A stretch of 64,000 nucleotides of DNA from Phenylobacterium sp. GTDB taxonomy: Bacteria; Pseudomonadota; Alphaproteobacteria; Caulobacterales; Caulobacteraceae. Positions within the stretch are counted from its first letter, which is position 1, and the number at the start of each line of letters is the position of its first letter. The notes below the pieces were generated by a model. The model saw only the letters and a list, made by a program, of their open reading frames with translations. It searched no databases and was not told where the DNA came from. Position numbers and translations under genes: made by a program. The stretch spans positions 62,001 to 126,000 of the forward strand of contig NZ_SCVD01000007.1 in assembly GCF_004297125.1 (NCBI RefSeq), read 5' to 3'. Shown here piece by piece: positions 17,327 through 26,712 of the stretch.

Positions 17327-20300
17327 CTAGGTTGCGACCTCCAAGTACCGGCAGAAGGCGTTCGCGAGCTGCATCTGGCGCGGTGTCCGGCAATCGGCCT
17401 CGAACACGCTGCGCGACCCGACCAGGACCGAGAGGCACTTGGCGCGGGAGGTGGCGACGTTGAGGCGGTTGGGGCTGTACAGGAACTCCATCCCCCGAGG
17501 GGCGTCTGCTGGGCTCGAGGTGGCCATGGAGTAGATGGCGACCGCGGCCTCCTGACCCTGGAATTTGTCGACCGTCCCGACCCGGGCGCCCGGGATGCGT
17601 CGCTGGATCTCGAAAACCTGGGCGTTGTAGGGGGCGATGATCAGGATGTCCTCAAGCGTGAGGGTATGCTCGCCGTCGCGATCCGACCAGGAGGCGTTGG
17701 CCTGCAGCAGGTCCTGCACGAGCGTTGCAATGGCTTGGGCTTCCTCGATCGAGGCGCTTTGGTTTCCGGTGTGGGGAACGGCGACATATCGCAGGCCAGC
17801 ACCACTGAGCGGGCCACCGACGATGGCCTGGCCTTCGGACCCGGGGCGGGGTCGCAGCTTGCCTTCATAGAAGAGCTCGGAGGTGTAATCGCAGATCGCC
17901 GGGGCCAGCCGCCAGGTCTCCGCCAAGAACAGCCCCTCGTCCGGGGCGATTGTCGCCTGGCCGTTCAGCAGATGGTGCAGCGCCGAGCACTCCGTTCCCT
18001 CGGGATGGCTCCCCTGGGTGGGCTGATCAAGCTGCTGGGGGTCGCCGACCAAGATGAGGGCGGGCGCGGCCTGGGAGACGGCCAGGACGTTGGCCAGAGA
18101 CATCTGCGCCGCCTCGTCGACGAATAGAACATCGACGGCGCCGAAGGCGTCCGGGGACGACCAGAGCCAGGCGGTGCCGCCAGCGGCATGACATCCGTCC
18201 TGAAGGGCTGCGAACAGATCGGCCGGCTTGGCGGCGATCCTCAGGCGATGGCTGTCGTCCTCCTTGTCCTTCGGGCGCTGGACGCACTGCACATCGACCC
18301 CGGTCTTGTCGGCGGCCTCGATGACCTTGTCCAAGAGGTTGCGGACGACCGCGTGGCTGTTGGCGACGACGCCGACCTTCTTGCCCTGCTGCACCAGCGC
18401 GCAAATCATCCGGGCGGCGGTGAAGGTCTTGCCGGTGCCTGGCGGGCCCTGGATGGGCAGGACGCCGTCGGTCAGGAGGGGCGCGATGCGTTGCGCCGCG
18501 TCGAGCGTCGTCTCCCCGTCCGCCTGGATCGCGACGCCGTCGCCCAGGTTCGGGCGCCGGCGCAGGAGCAGGGCTTCAGCCGCCGCATAGGGACCGGCGC
18601 CTGTTAGACCCTCTGCGGCGACGTGGGTCGCCAGGCGAAGCAAGGATTGCTTCATCGGCTCGGGCGAGACGTACTCGTGCACGAAGACCGCTTCGGGGTG
18701 CAGGGCGGCGGTGTCTTTACGCGTCTTGATGTCGACCGTGCCGGCCTCCGGCGAGATGTCCTCGACCGCGCCCATAGGGCGCCCGCCGACATATTGGAGG
18801 CTCTTGCCGGGCCGTACGTCGGTGTCCTGTGGCGGGAAGCTGTAGCGGTGGATGGGAACGGCCGCCGTGCCGCCCACCGTCTCCTGGAAGACCAGCCCCG
18901 AGAGCGCAGACTTCTCGTCGAGCAATTCGGCGGCGCTCAAGTCCCGCAGGCGGAAGTACTCCCACCAGACCGCCTTATCCTCGCGGCGGTGCCATTCCAG
19001 CATGTGGGCCAGCAGCCAGCGCCCATGCTGCTCGTGCGTCCTCTCTAAGGGATCGTCCGGCACGTCGGTGGTCAGGGCCTCGACGAGGGGAGCAATGGTC
19101 GCCAGCCACTGCGCTACGTTGTCCGAGGGCGTGTCTTCGCTGGGTTCGGGACGCCGGATATCGACGCCCTGCGCGATCTCTTGGGCCCGGAGGCCCTCGA
19201 GCCAGTCCCGCAGATGTCGCGTCGCCACGCAGTCCTCGCGGTTGTAGGCCTGGACCGTGGCGCAGTCGGCGGCGTCTATCTCGGCCGGCTCGTTGAGCTC
19301 GAGGCTGGTCTGCAGTCGGGTCAGGGCAAGGCGCGCGTCGGGCAGGCTGGTGTCGCGTACGAACCCGAACAGCGGCTCCAGCTTCTTCAGCGAGTAGCTC
19401 TCGACGCCAGCGCGGATGCTCTGTCGGGCGACGCTGAGCAGGTCGACCGGCAGCAAGGCGCGCAGGATGCGGTCGAGGTCATCCTCGCGGGTGGCGTAGC
19501 GGCCCATGAGCCGTTTCAGGGCGCCGGTTTCGTAGGCGCCGAAGTGGTAGATGTGCAGGTCGGGGAAGCTCACCCACCTGGCCATGATGATGTCGATGAA
19601 GGCTTCGAAGGCGGCCTTCTCGTCGGCGCGGGTCAGCGCCCAGAGCGGCGTGTAGACCCACTCTCCCGCCGCGTCGCGATATTCGTAGCCGAGTAGGTAC
19701 TCGAGCCCATATTCGCCCACATAGGGGTCAGATTCGAAATCGAGAAAGACGTCGCCGAGCGATGGCGCCGGCAGCCGAGACAAACCGAACCCGGGTTGAT
19801 GTGGCAGGACCTCGAACACCTGGGCGCCGGAGACGCGGGCCTCAACTTGGACGCGGGCCTGTTCACGCACGCGAACATAGGCGTCCGCCGCGCCGCGCTC
19901 GGGCTTCCAGGCCAGAGGGATCGGCATTACCGCCAGATTGGCGGTGGTAGCCACGCCGTGGCTTCCCAGCTCGACCATCTGGGTCTTCGAGATCCCCGCC
20001 ACCAGGCTGAGATGGTCGTCGGCTCGCCGACGCTGTTCGCAGGCATCGCGCCACCGGCAGATCTCGCAATGAGGATTGGGATCCGGGTAGGTCGGATCCT
20101 CGCCCGTGGTGGCGATGGCGGCTTCGAGGCTGGCCTGGACAAGCCGGTAGTAGGCGGCGAAGTCGGCCACGCGGTAGCTCTCGGGGACGAAGCCAGCGTA
20201 CGGCGGGACCACATGCATAAGGTCCGGTGCGGCGCCCTGCGCGTGTTCCAGGAGGTCCGAATAGAGACTGATCTGCAGCACCGTGCCGCCCTTGGTCTCG

Positions 20301-20713
20301 CGGGCGAGTTTGGTGTCGACCACTTCGTAGGACCAATCGCCGAGCGCGCTCGGCGTAGGCACGCGCAAGAGTACATCGATCCGCCCAACCCAGGGATCGG
20401 ACTGCAAGGCGCCTTGGACGATCACCGGCTTGCCTGCCTTCATGGCCGCAAGGGTTTCGGCGACGACGCCCGGGGTGATGTCGACGCCGTCGATGGTGGC
20501 GATCTCGAGACTCTGAGCCGCCAGGTGATCGATGTAGCTGGCCTCATGCTGCTTGCCGCGCTCCCAGAGCGCGGCAAGGGCGGGATCCCAGATCTTCGGA
20601 GCGGTCAAAGCGCCTTTCGTCACGCGGTGCTCAAGCTCGGTTAGGTGGCGGCAGTTGAGGTGCCCGACCAAGTCGGTGGCGCTAAGCCTGATAGTCGTCC
20701 CGTCGAGCTTCAT
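17327..20713 (-). CDS. TM0106-type RecB-like nuclease fused to SF1 helicase
   Basis: The 1128-residue protein starts with a RecB-like nuclease region (ATDLVGHLNCRHLTELE; VGRIDVLL and YEVVDTKLA as nuclease acids; Cys cluster CEICRWRDAC near 216-225). An RNase-H-like exonuclease fold follows (VFLDFESDP near 319; YNREDCVAT near 488), then a UvrD/Dna2-like helicase with Walker A GPPGTGKT (near 755), VDEAAQMS (near 863) and late VDKFQGQEA and NVATSRAK motifs. Such proteins act in DNA repair or anti-phage DNA processing. The ATG at 20713 begins the conserved part; in-frame sequence upstream to 20914 is unconserved. It sits upstream of the TerB-N/DUF2791 pair on the same strand with a 230-base gap. 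Confidence 0.8.
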   Translation of the reverse strand: MKLDGTTIRLSATDLVGHLNCRHLTELEHRVTKGALTAPKIWDPALAALWERGKQHEASYIDHLAAQSLEIATIDGVDITPGVVAETLAAMKAGKPVIVQGALQSDPWVGRIDVLLRVPTPSALGDWSYEVVDTKLARETKGGTVLQISLYSDLLEHAQGAAPDLMHVVPPYAGFVPESYRVADFAAYYRLVQASLEAAIATTGEDPTYPDPNPHCEICRWRDACEQRRRADDHLSLVAGISKTQMVELGSHGVATTANLAVMPIPLAWKPERGAADAYVRVREQARVQVEARVSGAQVFEVLPHQPGFGLSRLPAPSLGDVFLDFESDPYVGEYGLEYLLGYEYRDAAGEWVYTPLWALTRADEKAAFEAFIDIIMARWVSFPDLHIYHFGAYETGALKRLMGRYATREDDLDRILRALLPVDLLSVARQSIRAGVESYSLKKLEPLFGFVRDTSLPDARLALTRLQTSLELNEPAEIDAADCATVQAYNREDCVATRHLRDWLEGLRAQEIAQGVDIRRPEPSEDTPSDNVAQWLATIAPLVEALTTDVPDDPLERTHEQHGRWLLAHMLEWHRREDKAVWWEYFRLRDLSAAELLDEKSALSGLVFQETVGGTAAVPIHRYSFPPQDTDVRPGKSLQYVGGRPMGAVEDISPEAGTVDIKTRKDTAALHPEAVFVHEYVSPEPMKQSLLRLATHVAAEGLTGAGPYAAAEALLLRRRPNLGDGVAIQADGETTLDAAQRIAPLLTDGVLPIQGPPGTGKTFTAARMICALVQQGKKVGVVANSHAVVRNLLDKVIEAADKTGVDVQCVQRPKDKEDDSHRLRIAAKPADLFAALQDGCHAAGGTAWLWSSPDAFGAVDVLFVDEAAQMSLANVLAVSQAAPALILVGDPQQLDQPTQGSHPEGTECSALHHLLNGQATIAPDEGLFLAETWRLAPAICDYTSELFYEGKLRPRPGSEGQAIVGGPLSGAGLRYVAVPHTGNQSASIEEAQAIATLVQDLLQANASWSDRDGEHTLTLEDILIIAPYNAQVFEIQRRIPGARVGTVDKFQGQEAAVAIYSMATSSPADAPRGMEFLYSPNRLNVATSRAKCLSVLVGSRSVFEADCRTPRQMQLANAFCRYLEVAT

Positions 20714-21225
20714 AGCTGGGACGATACAGTTGCGCTTGTTCAGGTCAACGACGCGCGGTTGTGGCGTCCAGACGCGCCGAACCTCGACAGTCTGGCGCTC
20801 ATCCGCGACGGCCAAAGACACTGAGCCCTCTTGCCCGTCTGACGCTCGCCCGGCTCGAGCTCTCTCGCGCCGACGGCCATCTGGCTGACAAGGAGGCGTT
20901 CCTGCTCGTGCCATGAACGTCCAGTTTCCGGACGGAAGCCAATGTCAGGAAATAGCGCATCTGAGACCCAGAAGGCTCGCCTGCGCCGGGGTGGAAGGCC
21001 CTCAGCCTATGGGGCGGCAAGGTCAGCGCCGGCCTTGCGTTAGATCCGTTCGATGGCGGATCGCAGTGTATCCGCGACCCAGCGGGCTTTCCCCTTGAGC
21101 TCGAATCGAGGGGATTGATCGCGGAGACCTCGGTCCCGCCGCCGGCGGTCTCTCGTACCATGACGTTGAGGCAGCATCGCGCCCACGTTGGCGTCAAGTT
21201 TCAGTGCCCTGCCGCCAGGAAGATG
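20714..21225. other. 500-base gap without a clear gene
   Basis: Frames here are arginine/proline-rich or continue the nuclease-helicase frame without conserved sequence. A GAGCTCGAATCGAG stretch near 21098 loosely recalls a tRNA T-arm, but no acceptor or anticodon stem can be built around it. Confidence 0.35.
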
Positions 21226-23010
21226 CTATGCGGCCGCTTGGGCTTCGTGGTCTGATACGCCACTCGTTAGGATCGCCTCGGCGACCCGTTTGAGGAGCTG
21301 ATCTGCAACGACCGGCTTGGCGAAGTGCCCATCCGCGCCAGCGCCGATCGAAGCTTGGACGTGCTCCGGCATCGCATTGGCTGTGAGGACGAGAATGGGC
21401 GTCGGGACGCCGCCTGCGGCGATCTCAAGCTTGCGAATTTCTTTGATGGCTGACAGCCCGTCCATGACCGGCATCTGCATGTCCATCAAGACGAGGTCGA
21501 AGGCGCCGGGCTTGAACGCGGCGACCGCTTCCTCGCCGTTCTCGACGCAGAGGATCTCGACTCCGACGGCGCCCAGGATCAGCTCGACGACGCGGCGATT
21601 GGTCGGATGATCTTCGGCTAGCAATACACGGCGGCCCGCCAATGTTTCCACCGAAACGGCGGACTCGGCCTCATAGTCTTCAAGGGCGCTCCGCGCACGG
21701 GGTAGTTCCAGGCAAAGCGTGAAGACCGCGCCCTGACCGGGCGCAGCATTGGCTTCCAGACGTCCCCCCATGGCCTCGGCCAGGGAGCGCGAAATGGACA
21801 GCCCCAGACCCGACCCGCCGAAGCGGCGGGTGATCGAACCGTCCGCTTGCTCGAACCTGCAGAAGAGCCTGGCCTTTGTTTCCTCGTCGAAGCCGATGCC
21901 GGTATCACGCACTGCAAAGCGCAGCTCGACGCCGGTCTCGCCCGGGGATGCCTCGACGATCAACCGAACTTCCCCCGCCTGCGTAAACTTGACCGCATTG
22001 CTGAGAAGGTTCGCCAGGATCTGCCGGAGCCTGACGGCATCGCCCACGTAGGTGCCGAGCGCTTCGGGCCGAATCTCGACCTGCAGGTCCAACCCCTTCG
22101 CCTGCGCGGCTGCGTCGAACAGGGCGACGCTGGCCTTGACCGACGCTGCAAGGTCCAACGGCTCCTCGCAAAGTTCCATTTTGCCCGACTCGATCCGGGC
22201 CAAGTCGAGGATGTCACTCAGTAGAGTCTCGAGGGTCTTGGCCGAGGCTTCGATGAGATGGACCATCTCGCGCTGACTCTCGCTCAGGGGCGTGCGGCCC
22301 AGCGCACCGGAGACGCCCATTACCCCATTGAGCGGCGTGCGGATCTCATGGCTCATATTGGCGAGGAACTCGGACTTGGACCGGCTCGCCGCAGACGCCT
22401 CCTCAGCCGTCCGCTCGAGCGCCTCGGCCGTCAGCCTGGCGAGTTCGAGCGAGTCCGCGACTGACCGCGCGTCAGCCAGGCTTCGGCGCGTCGCGGCCAC
22501 CAGGTGCGCCACGTACATCAGGCTGGCGAGGCAAACGAAGGCTGCGGCCCGCTTCCCGGGTTCCAGAATTAGCGACGCTAGCGGCAGCCCCATAAGCATG
22601 AGCATGAAGGGGGCCGTGGCGCTCCACAGCATGATCGCCGACGTGTTCGCATGCAGACGAACGTTCATGACGCCCCCGGCGAGGACCGTCACGGCGAGGA
22701 CCCGTCCCTGCCATCCCTCAATGAACCAGGCGAGCGGCGCTACGCTCGCAAAGATCGTGGTGCTGACGACGATGGATAAGATGAAGAGCCGCCTGCGTCG
22801 TGGACTGGGGGCCGACCCAGCGGCGCGCATCGGCGAGGAGATCCAAGATGACCCGAGCTGCGCCAGCAGCGTCGCGATCAACCAAAGAATTGGCCAGATG
22901 CTCTCGGCGTCGAAATAGATGGCGGCCGCAATACCGACGCTGAAGAACGCACGCAGCGGAAAATCACGAACTCGCAGACGCGCGATTTCCGCCCAATCCT
23001 CGTGTCGCAT
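21226..23010 (-). CDS. hybrid sensor histidine kinase with receiver domain
   Basis: The 594-residue protein has five or six membrane segments in residues 20-172, a coiled linker, and a HisKA domain with phospho-accepting His221 in FLANMSHEIRTPLNG. The HATPase domain follows (N box LRQILANLLSNAVKF near 328-342, G boxes DTGIGF and GGSGLGLS), then a C-terminal receiver with Asp510 in VLMDMQMPVMDG and a Lys in FAKPV. The ligand is unknown because the sensor is purely membranous. A strong GGAGG precedes the ATG. It is a stand-alone gene; the receiver probably passes phosphate to an Hpt protein elsewhere. Confidence 0.92.
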   Translation of the reverse strand: MRHEDWAEIARLRVRDFPLRAFFSVGIAAAIYFDAESIWPILWLIATLLAQLGSSWISSPMRAAGSAPSPRRRRLFILSIVVSTTIFASVAPLAWFIEGWQGRVLAVTVLAGGVMNVRLHANTSAIMLWSATAPFMLMLMGLPLASLILEPGKRAAAFVCLASLMYVAHLVAATRRSLADARSVADSLELARLTAEALERTAEEASAASRSKSEFLANMSHEIRTPLNGVMGVSGALGRTPLSESQREMVHLIEASAKTLETLLSDILDLARIESGKMELCEEPLDLAASVKASVALFDAAAQAKGLDLQVEIRPEALGTYVGDAVRLRQILANLLSNAVKFTQAGEVRLIVEASPGETGVELRFAVRDTGIGFDEETKARLFCRFEQADGSITRRFGGSGLGLSISRSLAEAMGGRLEANAAPGQGAVFTLCLELPRARSALEDYEAESAVSVETLAGRRVLLAEDHPTNRRVVELILGAVGVEILCVENGEEAVAAFKPGAFDLVLMDMQMPVMDGLSAIKEIRKLEIAAGGVPTPILVLTANAMPEHVQASIGAGADGHFAKPVVADQLLKRVAEAILTSGVSDHEAQAAA

Positions 23011-23464
23011 GGACCCTCCAAATAGCAGAGTATCCAGCGGCTCCTTAAGCTCATGTTATCGCAGAGCCATTGAGCCTGCCTCTCGCCTGCGTCGGGGGTT
23101 GCGCCATCGCTCGCGTGGAACCCAGCCGACTACTTGGCCGGCGGTCGCTCAAGTTACCTGCGGGCCTCGGCGTGTTCAGACAGCGATCGCGAGCGGTCTT
23201 CGGCTGGGGTGTCGCTGAAGGTCGGCTTTTTGGCGTGACTCCAATGTCCCCACCTGGCGCGACGGGGAAGCCGCCAGTCTCCCAAACGCGGGAACGGCCC
23301 GAGGGTGGGGTAGTCTCCGCCTCGTGCCAACCCATCCATGAGCCGCGAGGGGGCGCTTCACCTGTCGATCGACACGTCCGTCCCGCTGGATCTCGCCAAA
23401 GATCATCGTCAGCAGGCTGTGCTCGTATGGGTTCATCGCAGGGGTCGGCGACCGCCGGGCCCGC
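23011..23464. other. gap, possible degraded gene
   Basis: No intact gene. On the minus strand a natural-looking peptide start (MNPYEHSLLTMIFGEIQRDG, about 23433-23374) soon degenerates into arginine-rich noise, so a relic is possible but not identifiable. Confidence 0.3.
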
Positions 23465-23773
23465 ATGCCCCGGACGGGCCTCCGCCGCTACGACGACAAT
23501 GTCGCCGACCCCCGGCCGCGCCCGTTCAGGGATGACGTTCACGCGCCGGGCTATGCGGAAACCTGGGTCGAGGGGGCGGTGGTGCTTCACAATCCCAACG
23601 CCGTCCGCCCGCTGGATCCCGAACTTCTGGTCGGGGCCACCCACGAATTCCTGCAGCCGGACGGGACGATCATGTCGCTGCTGCCGAACAACCCGCCGTA
23701 CGCGTCGCAGACCATCATCTGGCTCGCCGAGGATGGGTCGAACCCGTCGGCGGCGACCCCTCCGCAGGAATAG
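23465..23773 (+). CDS. small conserved-looking hypothetical protein
   Basis: The 102-residue product has a soluble beta-rich centre (AETWVEGAVVLHNPNAVRPLDPEL...HEFLQPDGTIMSLLPNNPPYASQTIIWLAEDG). The natural composition and clean stop support a real gene. No motif or family recognised; the first 20 residues may not belong to it. It converges on the DUF7662-like gene. Confidence 0.55.
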   Translation: MPRTGLRRYDDNVADPRPRPFRDDVHAPGYAETWVEGAVVLHNPNAVRPLDPELLVGATHEFLQPDGTIMSLLPNNPPYASQTIIWLAEDGSNPSAATPPQE

Positions 23774-23795
23774 CGCGCGACGCGGGCCGGCGGAT

Positions 23796-24044
23796 TTACC
23801 GCCGCCGCTCGAACCGGACGCGCTCGGTGGCGGGCGTGGCCACCGCCCGATAGCCGGCGCGCAGCCAGGCCTTGCACTGCACGTGCCGGGTCTCGGCGGC
23901 CTGTTCGTTGGCCCACCATTCGGAGCGGCGACAGCTCTTGGGCAGCAGGGCGCCGAGCACGCGTTCGATGTCGCGGAAGCTCATCTCATAGGTCGCCGTG
24001 CTCTGGCGCCGCAGATGGTGCTCCAGCGGGTCGTATTTCCCCAT
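23796..24044 (-). CDS. DUF7662-like small protein
   Basis: The 82-residue product begins MGKYDPLEHHLRRQ and contains FRDIERVLGALLPKSCRR, EWWANE and CKAWLRAGYRAVATP, which matches a small family of unknown function (DUF7662) with WW and AW..AG landmarks. GAGGA precedes the ATG at 24044; longer readings from 24386 would add unconserved sequence. Family members are often near restriction or mobile genes. Function unknown. Confidence 0.7.
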   Translation of the reverse strand: MGKYDPLEHHLRRQSTATYEMSFRDIERVLGALLPKSCRRSEWWANEQAAETRHVQCKAWLRAGYRAVATPATERVRFERRR

Positions 24045-24179
24045 GGATTCCTCGAATGGCGAACGGGCCATCTTGCAGGCGGCGTGCGGGTCGGCAACGC
24101 TTGTGTCTGCGCGCCCGAACGGCCAGACCGCATCCGGGGCGTCATGGCCAGCCCCCGAACCCCGATCCGTGAGTCTCCG

Positions 24180-24425
24180 ATGACCGGCAGCCGAGACCAG
24201 GCCCTCGCCGACGCCCGCAAGCTCCTGCGGGGGTTCGCCGCCGCGCCCGACGCCCGGCGGCGCGCGCAGGCGGTGCTGTCCGCCCTGCGCCAAGCCGACG
24301 ACTGGAGCGCCGCGGGGTGCCGGCAGATTGAGGCGGCTGACGCGTGGCTTCGCGGCGGCCCGTCGGTGACCGCCCTGGAGCCGCAACTCCGCGCCTTGCT
24401 GGCCGCCCTGGCGAAAACCTCATGA
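24180..24425 (+). CDS. small helical protein, possible partner of the HEPN gene
   Basis: The 81-residue product is all-helical and alanine/leucine-rich (DQALADARKLLRGFAAAPDARRRAQAVLSALRQADDW...). It overlaps the HEPN-like gene by four bases (ATGA). By position it could be the antitoxin of a toxin-antitoxin pair, but no family is recognised. A start at 24144 is also possible. Confidence 0.5.
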   Translation: MTGSRDQALADARKLLRGFAAAPDARRRAQAVLSALRQADDWSAAGCRQIEAADAWLRGGPSVTALEPQLRALLAALAKTS

Positions 24426-25030
24426 CCGAGACCCCACAGCCCCGCATGCGGGCGATGCTGGACGCGCGGAGCGTGGACCTGATCCACAACGATCTGGCCG
24501 CTGCCGCCTTCTTCTTCACCTCGCGGATCAAGGAACGCCTTGCCAAGGACGACCGGGACGGCCTCTTCCATGAGGTCATCGCCGCCCTGACCATGACGGC
24601 CTTCACCCTGGAGGCCTACCTCAACTTCGTCGGGGCGCAGGTGAACCCCGACTGGGCCGAGCGCGATGATGTCGAGACCAAACTGAAGACCCTACGCAAG
24701 GCCCTGGGCGTTCAGACCGACTACAACAAGCCCCCCTACGCCACCGCCCGTCAGATCATCGGGGCCCGCAACCGGCTCGCCCACGGCAAGCCCCAGGTCT
24801 CGGTGAAGCGGACGGAGGTGGAGGGGACAGACGCGCAGCTCGAAGCCATGGCCCGGGATCTCGCCGTCGCCTGGGACCAGGAAGTGACGGCCGAGTTCGT
24901 CCTCCAGGCCTATGACGACGTCGAGGCGATCTGGCGGGAACTGCTGGCCGCGGCCGGGATCGACGTGATCGACACCCTGAGCGGCGCCAGCGGCACGCTC
25001 GAAATCCTCGGTCGTGCGAAGGCGCATTAG
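24422..25030 (+). CDS. HEPN-like protein (candidate RNase)
   Basis: The 202-residue helical protein carries RNRLAHG near residues 118-124, the R-x4-H motif of HEPN RNases, after helices typical of the fold (EVIAALTMTAFTLEAYLNFV). HEPN proteins cut RNA in toxin-antitoxin, abortive-infection and CRISPR systems. Translation is coupled to the small upstream gene. Whether it is active and against what RNA cannot be seen. Confidence 0.6.
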   Translation: MTETPQPRMRAMLDARSVDLIHNDLAAAAFFFTSRIKERLAKDDRDGLFHEVIAALTMTAFTLEAYLNFVGAQVNPDWAERDDVETKLKTLRKALGVQTDYNKPPYATARQIIGARNRLAHGKPQVSVKRTEVEGTDAQLEAMARDLAVAWDQEVTAEFVLQAYDDVEAIWRELLAAAGIDVIDTLSGASGTLEILGRAKAH

Positions 25031-25186
25031 CGCGGCGCCGAAGGCGGCGTGGGCGACGGGATCTGCAATCCACGAAAAGGCCCGGCGTTGGCCGAGGCTC
25101 TCCCAGGCCGCGAGTGCGCCCGCCCGGCCGTCCGGGGCGGATCGCGTGCGTTTGACATTTTCACCATTTTGTTGAACAGTCGAAGG

Positions 25187-25480
25187 ATGGCAAAATCCTC
25201 TGCGAGATCGGCGTCGACCGGTCAATTCCTGTTCCAGACCCGCCAGGCCCGCGTGGTGGCCGCGGCGAGCGAGGCGGGCTTCCTGGCAGGCGGACGCAGC
25301 GCCATCGGCGCGCGCGTGCCCCGGCACCTGATCGATGCGGCGAAGGCCCGGACAGGGCTGACCTCGACCACCGAAATCCTAGAGTACGCCCTCGCCAAGG
25401 TGGCGCTGGAGGACGACTTCGGCGCTGCGCTGGTGGCGCGCAAGGGCCGCGCGCCACGCGACCTGGATCTTGAGCTTTGA
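25187..25480 (+). CDS. antitoxin candidate for the PIN toxin
   Basis: The 97-residue protein has a basic first half and a helical second half with ARVPRHLIDAAKARTGLTSTTEILEYALAKVALED, a ribbon-helix-helix-like DNA-binding region. It overlaps the downstream PIN gene by eleven bases. ATG at 25187 follows GAAGG. The order antitoxin then PIN toxin is the common VapBC layout. Family assignment rests on context. Confidence 0.6.
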   Translation: MAKSSARSASTGQFLFQTRQARVVAAASEAGFLAGGRSAIGARVPRHLIDAAKARTGLTSTTEILEYALAKVALEDDFGAALVARKGRAPRDLDLEL

Positions 25481-26030
25481 TCTGGCGGGGTCGCTGCGGC
25501 GCCTGAAGCCGCAACGCCCCACAACGGCGCTGGTGCGGCGGGCCGACAGCGCGCTGCCCGTGGTGACGACGCCCGTCGGACCCGGCCCCGAGCTCCTGCT
25601 CGATACGTGTGTCTATATCGATGTCCTGCAGGGACGCACGCCGTCCGCGGTCGACGAGCTCCTCACCCAGCGGATCCTCAATCATTCCACCGTGGCGCTG
25701 GCCGAACTCACCCACCTGTTCGGCCGGCTGGACCCGGCGCATCCGGCGACGCGGGCGACCCTGCGGGAGCTGGCTGGCGTCATCGACGACGTCCCGGCGC
25801 ACCGCCTGAGCGCGCCGAGCGTGCGCGCCTTCGGCGAGGCCGGCATGCTGGCCGGCCTGGCGGCGCGGGCGGCCGGCCTTGCCCATGGCGTGGGACTGCT
25901 GAATGACGCCTTGCTCCTGCTCCATGCGGCGGAGTCCGGCTGCGTGCTGTTGACGCGCAACATCGCCGACATGGATCGGCTGCAGCAGCTGGCGCCGCAC
26001 GCGGCCTTCCTGGTCTATCAGCGCATCTAG
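25470..26030 (+). CDS. PIN-domain toxin (VapC-like)
   Basis: The 186-residue protein has a PIN RNase domain from about residue 40. The first acid is Asp45 in LLLDTCVYIDVL, then AELTHLF, the LLNDALLLLHAA region and the closing LLTRNIADMDRL, which together provide the metal-binding acids. An N-terminal 35-residue extension precedes it. The start is TTG inside the antitoxin gene; a later start is possible. PIN toxins cut tRNA or rRNA. Confidence 0.75.
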   Translation: MSFDLAGSLRRLKPQRPTTALVRRADSALPVVTTPVGPGPELLLDTCVYIDVLQGRTPSAVDELLTQRILNHSTVALAELTHLFGRLDPAHPATRATLRELAGVIDDVPAHRLSAPSVRAFGEAGMLAGLAARAAGLAHGVGLLNDALLLLHAAESGCVLLTRNIADMDRLQQLAPHAAFLVYQRI

Positions 26031-26086
26031 GCGTCTCGCGGACGGCCGACGCTGGCGTCGGCGACGCCATCGGGTAGCCTACGCTG

Positions 26087-26578
26087 ATGGAGTCGGTCGA
26101 CGCCCGCGAACGCATCCGCCTGCTGGTCGGGCAGGCCACCGTCCTGCTCGGCCTGGCCGAGGAAGGTCTGGCGCGTGTCCGCCTCACGCCAGACGACCGC
26201 TTCACGGTGTTGTCCACCTTCGTCCTGCTGAACAGCGTCCGGGACTGGGTGAAGACGGAACGCGGCCTGAGGACCTATTGGCCGAGAATTCCTTATGGCG
26301 AGGCCGTCCGCGAAGTCGCCAACGGCGCCAAACACCTCGTGCTGAACGCACGCAGCCATCCGGACCTGCATGTGGAAGGCCTCAGTCCCGAGGACGATAT
26401 CGACACGATCGACTGGGACGAACTGGGCAGCCAGGTCCCGATGATCACACTTTGCGTGCGGCGTTGGCAGGACGAGCCCCTGCGGTGGCGCAGCGCCATG
26501 TGGGTCCTCGAAGAGGCCGTGGATGGTTGGCGCCAGGAACTGGGCCTGCCGAATCTGAACTACGCCGCCCATCACTGA
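26087..26578 (+). CDS. hypothetical protein, possibly HEPN-related
   Basis: The 163-residue protein has FVLLNSVRDWVKTERGL and REVANGAKHLVL, a pattern seen in uncharacterised helical proteins of mobile regions, with a C-terminal WRSAMWVLEEAVDGWRQ helix. No certain family. It stands between the PIN module and the MNT-HEPN gene, all on the plus strand. Confidence 0.6.
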   Translation: MESVDARERIRLLVGQATVLLGLAEEGLARVRLTPDDRFTVLSTFVLLNSVRDWVKTERGLRTYWPRIPYGEAVREVANGAKHLVLNARSHPDLHVEGLSPEDDIDTIDWDELGSQVPMITLCVRRWQDEPLRWRSAMWVLEEAVDGWRQELGLPNLNYAAHH

Positions 26579-26712
26579 GCCAAGCGGCGTCGCTTCCGGT
26601 GACATGATAGAGGCGTGCCGCCACCATTCGCGGCTTGGCGCCGTAAGAGGGGCCCGCGTGGGTTGAGTTCGGCTAGACTTAGCGAATCAATTTGCGCCAC
26701 CTCGCTCCAGGC

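Noticed and set aside
21090..21120. T-arm-like sequence suggesting a tRNA
   Set aside because: No matching acceptor, D or anticodon stems and no CCA could be placed.
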